This document shows, one piece after another, positions 54,795-63,686 of a stretch of DNA of 64,000 nt (the first letter of the stretch is position 1; each line of letters begins with the position of its first letter). Source of the stretch: Palsa-504 sp963808315 (GTDB lineage: Bacteria; Actinomycetota; Actinomycetes; Streptosporangiales; Streptosporangiaceae). The position numbers and the translations under genes are program-made. The stretch covers positions 248,001 to 312,000 of the forward strand of contig CAWEFK010000013.1 of the NCBI GenBank assembly GCA_963808315.1. Direction: 5' to 3'. The notes under the pieces are model-generated. The model saw nothing but the letters and a program-made list of their open reading frames with translations, was not told the DNA's origin and searched no databases.

Positions 54795-56096
54795 GTGGGC
54801 GAGCGCACTGAGCGCCCGCGCCGGCCCGCGCGCCGCCTGTTCATCGACCTGACGCCGCTGCGCCGGTCCCGCGATTTCCGCTTTCTCATCGGCGGCGAGC
54901 TGGTGTCGGTGCTCGGCACTCAGCTGACCACGGTCGCGGTGCCCTACCAGGTCTACCGGCTGACCCACTCCTCCCTCGACGTCGGGCTGGTGTCGCTGGC
55001 CCAGCTGTTCCCGCTGATCGCCGGATCGCTGCTGGGCGGGTCGGTGGTCGACGCCATGGACCGGCGCCGCCTGCTGATGGTGGCGCAGGTGCTGCCGGCC
55101 CTGTGCAGCGCCGGCCTGGCGGTCAACGCCGACCTGGGTACCGCGCTGTGGCCGTTGTTCGTGCTGCCCGCGGTCGCCGCCGGGTTCAGCCCGCTGGACA
55201 ACGCCGGGCGCAGCGCCATCATCCCGCGCCTGGTCCGCCGGTCCGAGCTGTCGACCGCCAACGCCATGTTCCAGGCCCTGTTCCAGTTCGGGCTGGTGGT
55301 GGGGCCGGCCGTGGCCGGGCTGCTGCTGGCCGGGGCCGGGGTCCGCTTCGTCTACTGGATGGACGTGGCCAGCTTCGGGGCGGCCCTGTTCGGGGCGTTC
55401 CTGATGTCACCGCAGCCGCCGCACGACGCGGTGACCCACCGGCCGGGGCTGCGGTCGGTCGTCGAGGGCCTGCGCTACATACGCGGGCGGCAGGCCATCC
55501 AGGGTGCCTACCTGATCGACATCAACGCGATGGTGTTCGGCATGCCGCGGGCCCTGTTCCCGGCCCTGGCCGCCGGGCTGTTCGGCGGCGGAGCCACCAC
55601 GCTCGGCTTGCTGTACGCCGCGCCCGGCGCGGGGGCGCTGATCGGCGCGCTCACCACCGGCTGGGTCAGCCGGATCCAGCGCCAGGGCCTGGCGGTCATC
55701 GTCGCCGTCATCGCCTGGGGCGCCGCCATCACCGGCTTCGGGCTGGTGCGCTGGCTGCCGGCCGCGCTGGTGCGCTGCTCGCCGCCGCGGGCTGCGCCGA
55801 CGTGATCTCGGCCGTGTTCCGCAGCACGATCGTCCAGCTCGCCGTGCCCGACGCGCTGCGGGGCCGGCTGGCGGGCGTGCAGATCGCCGTGGTCACCGGG
55901 GGCCCCCGGATCGGAGACCTGGAGGCGGGCGCGGTCGCGACCGGCCTGCGGCGACACCTTCTCGGTCGTCTCCGGCGGTCTGGCCTGCATCGTGGGCGCG
56001 CTCGTGCTGGCCCGGCTGCTACCCGGCTTCCGGCGCCAGCGAATAGCAACCCCGCCCACGCCTCCGAACCGGCCGCCTCCGCCTCCGCCTCCGTAG
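54795..56096 (+). CDS. MFS transporter, EntS-like (frameshifted near the end)
   Basis: Major-facilitator exporter of the MFS_3 (enterobactin exporter-like) group with ~12 helices. The motif DAMDRRRLLMVAQ follows helix 2. The main frame runs to ~55775; a slip then gives LLAAAGCADVISAVFRSTIV and ALRGRLAGVQIAVVTGGPRI, and another near 55952 gives FSVVSGGLACIVGALVLARL and a Pro-rich end at TAG 56094-56096. GTG 54795 follows GGGAAGGAAA. The substrate is unknown. Confidence 0.87.
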
Positions 56097-56122
56097 GTAA
56101 TCGAGGGTTGGCTGCGGCCGGC

Positions 56123-57008
56123 TCAGTACGGGACCTTGTCGATGCGCTCGCCTTCGGCGTTGAACAGGTACATGTTCGTCACGTCGACCACGACGCTGAC
56201 CACCTGCCCGACCTCCCACCCGCGCGGTGAATCCAGGCGCATGACGATGTCGGCGCGACGGTGCTCGCCCGGCGGCCGGGAATGTGCCGGGGCGGGATCG
56301 CTGGCCGGGCGGGGGCGCCGGGTCAGCACGGGCCTTAGCCTCGACAGGGTTCGGCCGGGTCGCCGGGGTGGGGCATCGGGCCGGGGTGGGCGCATCGGGC
56401 TGGGGAGGAGGCATCGGGCCGCGGAGAGGCATCGGACCGCGGAGAGGCATCGGGCCGGGGAGGGGCATCGGGCCGGGTGGGGCGAGGTGGACGGCGTGGC
56501 CGGGGTTTGACCGATCACGACTCGCTGGCCGTGCTCAACCCAGACGGTCGCTGACAGCAGGTTGATCGGCGGCGAGCCGAGGAAACTAGCGACAAATGCC
56601 GTAGCCGGGTTGCAGTACATCTGCGTTGGGCTGCCGACGTCCTCCAGTGCCCCGTCCCGCAGCACCGCGATCCGGTCCGCCAGGGCCAACGCTTCCACCT
56701 GGTCATGGGTGACATAGATGGTAGTGAGGTTCAGGGACCGCACCAAGGCCCCGATTTCCTCCCGGAGTCCGTGGCGTCGGCTGGCGTCGAGGCTGGCGAG
56801 CGGCTCGTCCATCAGCATGACAGCCCGCTCGCTCTTGCTGAGCGCCCGGCCCATCGCGACCCGCTACCGTTCGCCACCGGACAGCCAACTTGGCCTGCGG
56901 TCGAGCGTCGCCTCGATGCCAAGCCCGCGGGCAAGCTCGCTGAAGATCATCCACGGCGCGCACGCCGCCGTCGTAGACCTTGGTCACATGGTCTAGAAAA
57001 ACGGTCAC
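56123..57008 (-). pseudogene. Decayed sugar-type ABC transporter ATPase (MalK/UgpC-like)
   Basis: The start is normal (GTG 57006-57008, VTVFLDHVTKVYDGGVRAVD). It then jumps directly to ELARGLGIEATLDRRPS, so ~75-80 residues with Walker A are missing. The signature reads LSGGER followed by an in-frame TAG where Gln is usual, then RVAMGRALS. Walker B and the switch follow (VMLMDEPLASLDASRRHGLR, TTIYVTHDQVEALALADRIA). The regulatory domain is short and interrupted by 18-bp repeats (56372-56482), ending FNAEGERIDKVPY. A deletion, a nonsense codon and repeat growth together mark real decay. Confidence 0.88.
56372..56482 (+). repeat. 18-bp tandem repeat inside the ABC ATPase pseudogene
   Basis: About six units of the type GCATCGGGCCGCGGAGAG with point differences. 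They fall in the former C-terminal domain of the ATPase. Confidence 0.85.
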
Positions 57009-57105
57009 CGTTGCCTCCGGGAGGCTTGGCTTGGCGTGAACTCGGCTCGCAAAAGCCATAAATCCGACTTTCTCGGACGATACACCAAGGCTAACGTGAC
57101 CGTTA

Positions 57106-57688
57106 TCACATGTCACCGATCGACTCATTAGTCCATTGGCAGGTCGGGGTCCCCCTCGATCCAGCCTGCACGGGTCGGCGGGATCTGCGGGGCCTGTGGG
57201 ATTTTCGGGGTCTGTGGGATTTTTTGGGCCTGTGGGGCGACGTCGGCGTAGAGACGGGCAGCTTGCCAGCAATACCAGGCGACCACGCTGCCTCTTCGTC
57301 GCTCTCCCGGGCCAGCCGGCGAGAGTCAAGCACGATCGTGCCGTCGACGACCCTTGGTCGCGAGATACTGCAGCGAGGCGGCCTTGCGGGCCGACAGACC
57401 CGCGCCGCGGAGCAGCTCGGTCGGGGTGGCGAGGAGCCGCTCGGGAGTGACCTCGCCGTCCAGGGCCAGGACGAGTCGCCCGTGTATCGCCTGGGCGGCG
57501 GCCACGGCAAGCTGCTGGTAGGTGACGGAACGGACGAGGGTGGCGAAGTGCGTGCCGGTGGGTTTGGGAAACACCGGCAGGCCTGCTTCAGCGCGGAGGC
57601 GGGCGAGCACCGGGTCACGTTCGGCCAAAATCTGGGCGGCTTGCCGGGGAGTGACCCGGCGCGAGCGGGGAGCATTGGACGTGGTCAC
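57106..57688 (-). pseudogene. Truncated HhH-GPD (AlkA-like) DNA glycosylase
   Basis: Starts at GTG 57686-57688 and shows the N-terminal half of a 3-methyladenine DNA glycosylase: LAERDPVLARLRAEAGLPVF, THFATLVRSVTYQQLAVAAA, GAGLSARKAASLQYLATK. After a slip near 57350 comes VVDGTIVLDSRRLARESDEE. There the homology stops: the catalytic region (GIGPWTA-like hairpin and Asp) is absent. It is replaced by HRPKKSHRPRKSHRPRRS from 18-bp repeats (57189-57235), ending at 57106. Probably non-functional. Confidence 0.8.
57189..57235 (+). repeat. 18-bp tandem repeat ending the glycosylase remnant
   Basis: Units of the type TGTGGGATTTTCGGGGTC, about 2.5 copies, with T runs of different length. Confidence 0.8.
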
Positions 57689-58409
57689 GATGGGCTCGCG
57701 GGCGGAGGCGAGAGGTGGTCGGGCGGGCGTGCTGCCTTCTCGCCGTGAGTGGCGGTGTATTCGGCCGCCAGCCAGGGTCCCAGGTCGTCGATCAGCATGC
57801 GCAGCACGGCGGGATCGGCCGTCGGCGTGCGGGCCGTCGCGGCGGCGGTGCGCATCTGCCCGGCTCGGCCGGCATAGTGATGGCCGAAGACCCAGCGGAT
57901 GTAGCCAGGTCGCTGGTCCAGCCGTGCCAGCGCGGCATGACCAGCGTAAAACCGGTGCGCACAATCCGTCGGGCCGCCGTCCGGCTGAGGGACTTACGCT
58001 CCGCGCCGGAGGCGGCTTGGGCCGCTCGTGCACGCCAGCGGGCCAGGGCTAGGTCGTATCGTTCGAGTTCGCTCAGCAGCGTGCTTGCGCGGCACAGGCC
58101 GACACCAACGCCGTCGATCTGGGCGAAGGCGAGGTCAAGCGCGGCCTCGATCACGTCAGCGTCGGCCCGGTCGGCGTGCGCGGGCTCATGGTGCAGGGCA
58201 AGCATCAGGTCCAAATCGGACACCCCGGGAATGGCGGTGCCACGCGGGATGCTGCCGTAGAGGTAGGCGCTGTGCAACCGACGTTCGTCGAATGCCGCGG
58301 CGATCTGCCTGCGCGCAGCGTCAACCACCGGCGCGAACGTGGCAGGCACCCGGCTCAGCGAGCCTTCGCGCATAATCAGCCCGTCCTGGTCCAGGCCCCG
58401 CTGATTCAT
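57685..58409 (-). CDS. Nucleotidyltransferase-domain protein (one frameshift)
   Basis: About 241 residues. Pol-beta-type nucleotidyltransferase motif SAYLYGSIPRGTAIPGVSDL with DLDL (GS...DxD) near residue 50. The C-terminal helical part (LARWRARAAQAASGAER) slips near 57955 and continues as AGHAALARLDQRPGYIRWVF and LIDDLGPWLAAEYTATHGEK, ending at TGA overlapping the next start. Similar to MNT-type or antibiotic nucleotidyltransferases. The start is ATG 58407-58409 (MNQRGLDQDGLIMREGS). Confidence 0.75.
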
Positions 58410-58582
58410 GAGGTCACTTTGCCGTATGTACGGGCCGGTAACCAACCAGCGCCGCCGTGACCGCGGAACTGGCCGCCGTCAGCCAGCCGTTCGGGGATCA
58501 CCACGTGCAGCCAGTGAACGGGTGTGCTCCGGGTCCTGGCGGCGCGTTACGGGCGGCTTCGCCGAAGTCGTCAAGACCCTGG

Positions 58583-59353
58583 TCAGATCGGGTAGCGGGT
58601 GGGTTCGGTGGTGTACTGGCGGCCGGATGGGGCGGTCCACACGAAGGTGCCCGGGGTGATCTGCTCGCAGTTCCAGCGGGGGTGCTGTTTGAGCCGGTGC
58701 TCGAACCGGCACTTAGGCCCGCCATTGCACAGGCACGTTCTGCCGCCGTGTTCGAACGGGATGTTGTGCTCAAAATCGCAGGCGGCCGCGGGTCGCCGGC
58801 AGGTCGGGCCGGTGCAGGTGGCGTGCCGGATCTGGGCCAGGTGGCGGAGCTTGACGCCGGGGTCGTGGCCGCGGGCCTGGAACCGGTGGTCGCATTCGTC
58901 CAGCGCGATCGGGTCCAGGGTGACCAGCAGCGCCGGGCGGCCGGGGATCCCGGTGCTCAGCCGCCACACGCCGTACCCGCCGGGCGGGCCGGGCTGGCCG
59001 GTGCCGGTGAAGGTGAACCGCGGCGGGGGCGCGGGACCGGTCCCGCCGGGCGGGACGTGGCCGCCGGGCGGCGGGCCGGGCGGGTCGTGGCCGGGGGGCG
59101 GGTCGTGTCCGCCGGGCGGCTGGGGTCTGGGGTCTGTTGCGGTGCGGGTGCGGTTCTGGGGGTCGGGGCGGGCGCAGCCGTGGCCGATGGCGTATCCGTG
59201 GTCGTCGGTGAGGGTGAGGCACCAGGTGGTCTTGGGGTTGGCGGCGGCGGCGCGGGTCAGCTGGCGGGCCAGGTCGGGGTCGACGGGGCCCAGGCCGGCG
59301 ATCTCGCCGGGCCGGTCGGCCAGGCCCAGCTGGGTGGACAGCGGGACGGTCAA
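58583..59353 (-). CDS. HNH endonuclease of the DUF222/13E12 type, N-terminally truncated
   Basis: 256 residues. The C-terminal HNH domain is intact: CTGPTCRRPAAACDFEHNIP, then FEHGGRTCLCNGGPKC and FEHRLKQHPRW, with four Cys for zinc. The upstream part (GLADRPGEIAGLGPVDPDLA, TWCLTLTDDHGYAIGHGCA) is the last portion of the DUF222 region, interrupted by a Pro/Gly-rich GGHDPPPGH repeat. The usual ~200-300 residue DUF222 N-terminus is missing, and the frame begins at TTG 59353, at the point where the AT-richer island starts. Likely a fragment cut by an insertion. Confidence 0.75.
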   Translation of the reverse strand: MTVPLSTQLGLADRPGEIAGLGPVDPDLARQLTRAAAANPKTTWCLTLTDDHGYAIGHGCARPDPQNRTRTATDPRPQPPGGHDPPPGHDPPGPPPGGHVPPGGTGPAPPPRFTFTGTGQPGPPGGYGVWRLSTGIPGRPALLVTLDPIALDECDHRFQARGHDPGVKLRHLAQIRHATCTGPTCRRPAAACDFEHNIPFEHGGRTCLCNGGPKCRFEHRLKQHPRWNCEQITPGTFVWTAPSGRQYTTEPTRYPI

Positions 59354-59397
59354 GCGTCCTTCGTATGCTTAGTCTGACGGTGACTGTGCGTTTCCCG

Positions 59398-59469
59398 TTT
59401 GTCTCACCTCGCGCGCGCGTACGCGCGTCTGCACGCGTTGGGGCCACACGCGTCGTGGGACGAGACAAA
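59398..59469. repeat. Inverted repeat and alternating CG tract at the island edge
   Basis: TTTGTCTC (59398-59405) and GAGACAAA (59462-59469) are perfect 8-bp arms. Between them lies an alternating CGCGCGCGTACGCGCG tract. A related CCTCGCGCGCGCCTACGCGC stretch followed by GGCCACAC recurs at 62306-62336. Confidence 0.7.
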
Positions 59470-59532
59470 GAGACAATCACACAGCGTGACTCCACCCGGA
59501 GGGAGGGCCCGCCTTGCCCGTTCGTTCCCGCG

Positions 59533-59605
59533 TAGTGCAAGTGCACGGTCCGTGTACCGCCAACACGTGCAGACACGCACGCGCGCGAGGCGTGCACTTG
59601 CACTA
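59533..59605. repeat. 14-bp perfect inverted repeat before the HTH/TPR gene
   Basis: TAGTGCAAGTGCAC (59533-59546) and GTGCACTTGCACTA (59592-59605), 45 bp apart, end 73 bp before the regulator gene. It is a candidate operator or promoter hairpin for the regulator. Confidence 0.75.
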
Positions 59606-59678
59606 ACGGTGTCATCTGATCGGGGGGAAGTGGCGTAGGCTTAATCACGTCCGTGCCGGCGATATTGAGAGGTCGCGC

Positions 59679-61571
59679 GTGGTGTCCGATAGCTCCGCAA
59701 ACGCGCAATTGCCCGCTGCTGTCTGGCAGGCTTCCGAGATGCGCCGCGCGTGGCGGACACGTGATTTCCGTGCGGTTTTCTACCTGGCCTGCCGGGTCGG
59801 CCTCACGCCAGAGATCATCGCGGGCAATACCGGATTGCCGCTTGATCTGGTGCTCGATGTGATGAAAGGCAACACCGTCATTAACGGGGATCCTGGCATC
59901 GCGGATCAGGTTGCTACAGGCTTTGGGATGCCTGACGATCACCGCAGGTTTTTCGGGCTTGCGTCTCGTAGTGTTAGTTCGGCCTCCGTCGCGGTACCGC
60001 AACGACGCGCGGTTAAAGGCGAGATTAAGCAGCGGGCACATATCGGGCTGCGTATTGCGGCTTTGCGGCGTGAGCGTCGTCTAACGCAGGAATCGCTAGC
60101 CGAGCGTGCCGGAATCAGCCGGGAGACTGTCGGCAAGATTGAGCGGAATTCGCGAAGGCCTAGTCTCGCAATGCTCGATACCCTGGCGGCCGCTCTAAGC
60201 GTTTCGGCCTCAGCGATAATTGACTTTCCCGTGACGGAGGTGCAGCCGGGAAGGAAACGAGAGTGCACGCCAGGACAGCTTGGGTCTTCTTCCCCGCAAT
60301 CTGAAGGCGCAGCGGAGAATTTCGGCACAGAACTAACGCGCCTCATGGCAGCGCGGCGAGTAGGCGTACGCGAGATTGCGCGCCAGACAGGTTATACAGC
60401 TGGCTATATTTCTAATCTGCGCAGCGGGGTAAAGGCTCCATCGCCGAAGGTTGCCGGATTGCTCGATTCAGCGCTAGAAGCCGACGAAAGCCTTATTGAG
60501 GCTGAGCGGAGCGTGGCAAAAGAGCGGATTCCACAACCTCGACGCAGATCAGAGGATTTTCGTATTCCAAGCGCGCCAGAGAGCGAATTGACGTTCGAAA
60601 GCTCCGGGTACCTGCTAGATGTCCTAAGCCGCATTCAGAAACTGCACAGGGGTACTGTCCACCCGGAAATTATCGGTCAGCTGCAAGATAATATCCGGCA
60701 TATTGTGATGCAGTACGAAAGTCTTGATCATTCCAGTCTCACGCCGGTTCTGCTAAAGGAGCGCGCTTGGATAGATGCGCTTCTTGACGAGTGTTACCAT
60801 CCAAGACAGCGGCAGCAGCTATTTGATATCGCTGGAGCAGTGTCGGGAGTTCTCGGATACGTTGCTGTTGGTCGCGGTGATTTTCCGCTAGCCAGAGCTT
60901 ACTGTCTTGAAGCTTTCCAGCTAGGCGATTTTGCGGAAGATGCCAATCTCCAAGCGTGGGCGCGCGGCTTGCAGAGCTTCTGTGAATACTATGCCGGGCG
61001 ATATGACGAGGCGCTGAACCTGGCAGAAGACGGGCTTAATTACGCGCAAGCAGGACCGCAAAGTGTACGCCTCACTATAAACGGCGCGGCTAGGGCAATG
61101 GGTAAACTCGGGGATGCCGACGGCGTGCAACGTGCCGTTAGTGCAGCCTACGATCTCATGTCCCGAACCGACATACCGAGCGGAATTCCGTCCAGCATCA
61201 GCTTTGAATGTTACAGCGCAGCCCAGACGGCCAGCAACGCGGCTACCGCTTACGTCTCGCTTGGAATGACAGAAAAGGTTCAGCAATACGTTGACCTTGC
61301 CCTGCCTGATATCATCAAGTCCGGGTCCCCGTGGAGTCGCTCTCTTGTCATGATCGATCTCGCTCTTTCGATAATCCGGTCCAAAGAGCCTGATTTGGAT
61401 CACGCCGCTGAACTCATACTTGATGCGCTCAGAATTTCGGCAGGCCGTCCCATCATTTCGGTTAAGCAGCGCACTTTTGAGTTCGTCCGGGAAGCCACCG
61501 GACAGTGGGGTAATATCCGGCAGGTCAGCGCAGTTCGCGATGCTGCCTCTAACCTTAACGCACGTTTATGA
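59679..61571 (+). CDS. Multi-HTH (Xre) regulator with TPR-like C-terminal domain
   Basis: 630 residues with lower GC than the chromosome around it. Three DNA-binding-like segments: residues ~35-75 (VGLTPEIIAGNTGLPLDLVL, a divergent HTH), ~120-180 (a classical Xre domain: LRRERRLTQESLAERAGISR then ETVGKIERNSRRPSL), and ~225-280 (LMAARRVGVREIARQTGYTA then GYISNLRSGVKAPSPKV). Residues ~305-630 are a helical repeat array like the TPR part of actinomycete Xre regulators (GRGDFPLARAYCLEAFQLGD, YYAGRYDEALNLAEDGLNYA). GTG 59679 is the start. The stop overlaps the next gene (ATGA), so the pair is co-translated. Confidence 0.8.
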   Translation: MVSDSSANAQLPAAVWQASEMRRAWRTRDFRAVFYLACRVGLTPEIIAGNTGLPLDLVLDVMKGNTVINGDPGIADQVATGFGMPDDHRRFFGLASRSVSSASVAVPQRRAVKGEIKQRAHIGLRIAALRRERRLTQESLAERAGISRETVGKIERNSRRPSLAMLDTLAAALSVSASAIIDFPVTEVQPGRKRECTPGQLGSSSPQSEGAAENFGTELTRLMAARRVGVREIARQTGYTAGYISNLRSGVKAPSPKVAGLLDSALEADESLIEAERSVAKERIPQPRRRSEDFRIPSAPESELTFESSGYLLDVLSRIQKLHRGTVHPEIIGQLQDNIRHIVMQYESLDHSSLTPVLLKERAWIDALLDECYHPRQRQQLFDIAGAVSGVLGYVAVGRGDFPLARAYCLEAFQLGDFAEDANLQAWARGLQSFCEYYAGRYDEALNLAEDGLNYAQAGPQSVRLTINGAARAMGKLGDADGVQRAVSAAYDLMSRTDIPSGIPSSISFECYSAAQTASNAATAYVSLGMTEKVQQYVDLALPDIIKSGSPWSRSLVMIDLALSIIRSKEPDLDHAAELILDALRISAGRPIISVKQRTFEFVREATGQWGNIRQVSAVRDAASNLNARL

Positions 61572-62275
61572 GTGACCCGAAGAATGCAAAAGACGCTGGC
61601 TATGCTAATTCGGAGGAGCTAGAGCGTTTCCGAAGTATCCGGTGGCTCCATAATCACTGGTCGCGCCCTGTCGGCCCGCCCGCCTATTACTGGTACCTGA
61701 CATTCGAAAAATCCCCGGAACTGCATAACCTTGCCAGCAGATACCAGGAGGCTCTTGCCTTTCCATATTATGACCTGACGCCTTTGCGCGATCTGCACCT
61801 TACGCTTGACAGGATTGCATATGCCGACGATATCGCGCCAGGCAAGCTAGATGCCATTGAAGCCGCTGCAATACGTGCCTGCCAGAGGATACGGCCGTTT
61901 AGCATTACTGTCGGCGTGCTCGGAGGGACCCCCGGCGCAATCGGCTTTACTGCGTTCCCCGGCAAGCCGGTAGAAGACCTTCGTGACGCGTTCACGGCAG
62001 CGACATTGTCGGTATACCCGGGCGCGCCCATCAGGCATTCAGAATTTCATCCGCATGTCACGATAGCATACGCTAATTCGGATGGCGTTCCCGCGACAGA
62101 GGCTATTTCAGTAGTCGAGAAACTGCATTCCGCGGCCACCGTTAATATCACGATCAGAGAGGGAACACTGGCACTCCTTGAGCGACGTCAGCGCGCATAC
62201 GAATGGCGAGCAGTCGCGCGAATACCACTTGCAGGCCGATCCAGCGGCAACGCCTTACGCCATTACGGAAAGTGA
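61568..62275 (+). CDS. 2H phosphoesterase (2'-5' RNA ligase/LigT-like)
   Basis: 235 residues. The two family HxT motifs are present: DLHLTLDRIAYADDI (HLT, ~residue 78) and EFHPHVTIAYANSD (HVT, ~residue 162), the paired catalytic His-x-Thr of cyclic phosphodiesterases and 2'-5' RNA ligases. The preceding YYWYLTFEKSPELHNLA is typical of the actinomycete group. A likely reaction is hydrolysis of a 2',3'-cyclic phosphate or another cyclic nucleotide. Translationally coupled to the HTH/TPR regulator, it should act in the same process. Confidence 0.85.
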   Translation: MSDPKNAKDAGYANSEELERFRSIRWLHNHWSRPVGPPAYYWYLTFEKSPELHNLASRYQEALAFPYYDLTPLRDLHLTLDRIAYADDIAPGKLDAIEAAAIRACQRIRPFSITVGVLGGTPGAIGFTAFPGKPVEDLRDAFTAATLSVYPGAPIRHSEFHPHVTIAYANSDGVPATEAISVVEKLHSAATVNITIREGTLALLERRQRAYEWRAVARIPLAGRSSGNALRHYGK

Positions 62276-62435
62276 TCGTCCGTTCGTCCGCGTTCGTCCG
62301 CCGCCTCGCGCGCGCCTACGCGCGTACGGCCACACATGCGCCGTGCACGTTCGCGTGCACGATCACGCACCGTGAGTTCACGAGGCCGCCCGGAACCGGC
62401 CCGGTGCCCGCCATAATGCCTTTACGCGGGCAATC
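62276..62435. other. Gap between convergent genes with CG-rich repeats
   Basis: 160 bp containing direct CGTCCG-type repeats, a CGCGCGC tract similar to that at 59409-59427, and the palindrome GTGCAC-N6-GTGCAC near 62345. It probably ends both transcripts; no gene is seen. Confidence 0.5.
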
Positions 62436-62690
62436 CTAATATGCGCCGCGCTTCTTCCTGGATGCCTGATAGGCGTCACGCTCGCCCTTGAGGTTAACCG
62501 TCGCGTCGACGCGTTCGATTATCTCATCCAGGTGCGTGCGCTCGTGAATCCACAGGAACCCGGAGTCACGCACCTGAACCGCCGCCTGGCGTATCACCGA
62601 TAGCTGTTCATGGCTCCAGTCAGCGTACTTGCCCGATGCGGTTTGACGCAGATGACCTATCGGTTCCTGACCGAGCAAAGGATACTCCAT
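62436..62690 (-). CDS. Small hypothetical protein (island gene 3 of a leftward trio)
   Basis: 84 residues, not recognised. MEYPLLGQEPIGHLRQTASG, then KYADWSHEQLSVIRQAAVQV, FLWIHERTHLDEIIERVD, and a basic end ASRKKRGAY. No signal or membrane segment. It follows the next upstream gene by 11 bp and is therefore the last gene of a three-gene operon. Confidence 0.6.
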   Translation of the reverse strand: MEYPLLGQEPIGHLRQTASGKYADWSHEQLSVIRQAAVQVRDSGFLWIHERTHLDEIIERVDATVNLKGERDAYQASRKKRGAY

Positions 62691-62701
62691 AGGGGACAGC
62701 G

Positions 62702-62878
62702 CTAGCGTGATTCTTGCTCGGTTAGCACCTCGGCAAGCCGGGCCTTTAGCAGCTCGCGCACTTCCGCATGCTCGGGGAGGGTCTTGAGCGCGTGTTCTAG
62801 CTCGCGCCGGCGAGTCTTCAATTCATCAGCGGTCCAGGCGTGCGCGGGATGAGGCGGGGATGGAGGCTGCATGGCCAT
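62702..62878 (-). CDS. Small hypothetical protein (island gene 2)
   Basis: 58 residues: MAMQPPSPPHPAHAWTADEL, then a charged helix KTRRRELEHALKTLPEHAEV followed by RELLKARLAEVL. The ATG overlaps the previous stop as TGATG, indicating coupling. Probably a short helical coiled protein; function unknown. Confidence 0.6.
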   Translation of the reverse strand: MAMQPPSPPHPAHAWTADELKTRRRELEHALKTLPEHAEVRELLKARLAEVLTEQESR

Positions 62879-63210
62879 CACGAGTCCTTTACGATATCGG
62901 CTTCTACCCTGCTGCCAATGACGGCTCGTATAGGGGGAAAGCACGGCATCCATTCATATTTTCCCTCGCTCGCGGTGCGCCTGCATACGTAAACCACGCC
63001 CTGCGGGGGCCACTCACTTAGCTCAACTCCCCTCGCCGGCCAGCCTGTTACCGCGATGCGCACAACCTCGCCCCATTCCGCATCGGGTGAGGCCGTCATG
63101 GTTTCCTCGACTGCCGATCGCGCGACGGAAGGTTTATCCGTGACGCCGGTAGCGATCATGACGTCACAGGCCAGCGCGGGGAGTACGACCCATTGAATCG
63201 CTGTGCTCAT
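62878..63210 (-). CDS. Hypothetical protein (island gene 1)
   Basis: 110 residues, not recognised: MSTAIQWVVLPALACDVMIA, GVTDKPSVARSAVEETM, WGEVVRIAVTGWPARGVELS, GVVYVCRRTASEGKYEW. A mixed alpha/beta composition. It begins the leftward trio; GTG/ATG choice at 63208-63210 is not marked by a strong ribosome site. Confidence 0.6.
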   Translation of the reverse strand: MSTAIQWVVLPALACDVMIATGVTDKPSVARSAVEETMTASPDAEWGEVVRIAVTGWPARGVELSEWPPQGVVYVCRRTASEGKYEWMPCFPPIRAVIGSRVEADIVKDS

Positions 63211-63407
63211 GTGATCTGACAGTGCCAGCGCGGCACCGCGATCACGAGGTACGGCGCGTACGCCTTCGCGGAGAAATGACGAGAGAGTGTTTCCCTGGCA
63301 TGGGTACTCGCCGTACCTGTTGCCCCGCGAGGTGCCCGCTTAGGATGCGCCCGTGGCAGGCCGCCAGATCGCGCCAGGATCGCCGGAGACGGCCGGAGGG
63401 TGCCCGA

Positions 63408-63686
63408 GTGAGGGACCCGGCCCTTCTGGCCGCCCTGGCGCGCTCTCGGCGCGCGGCGGTCGCGGCCCGGCCTACCGGTGATCCGTCCACCGGTCCATCG
63501 TCCACGCCTCGCGCGCCTGCGCGTTCTGGCCGCGTTCGAACCGTGGACGTGGACGTGGACGTATCACCGGACAGGAGCACGAGTGACCGAGAGGAGGGAT
63601 GCCCGCCGAGTCGTCCGGGGGAGGTGATGCCCGACGACAATTCAGCCCAGCCAGGAAACGGAAACGGAAGAGGTGAGCGCCTATAG
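63408..63686 (+). CDS. Small hypothetical protein, uncertain
   Basis: 92 residues from GTG 63408, preceded by a GGAGG ribosome site: VRDPALLAALARSRRAAVAA, a Ser/Pro-rich middle with a repeated VDVDVDV, and an acidic/Asn-rich end PDDNSAQPGNGNGRGERL. The frame is open further upstream. The opposite strand is also open, so coding is not certain. It overlaps the next start by 14 bases. Confidence 0.4.
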   Translation: MRDPALLAALARSRRAAVAARPTGDPSTGPSSTPRAPARSGRVRTVDVDVDVSPDRSTSDREEGCPPSRPGEVMPDDNSAQPGNGNGRGERL

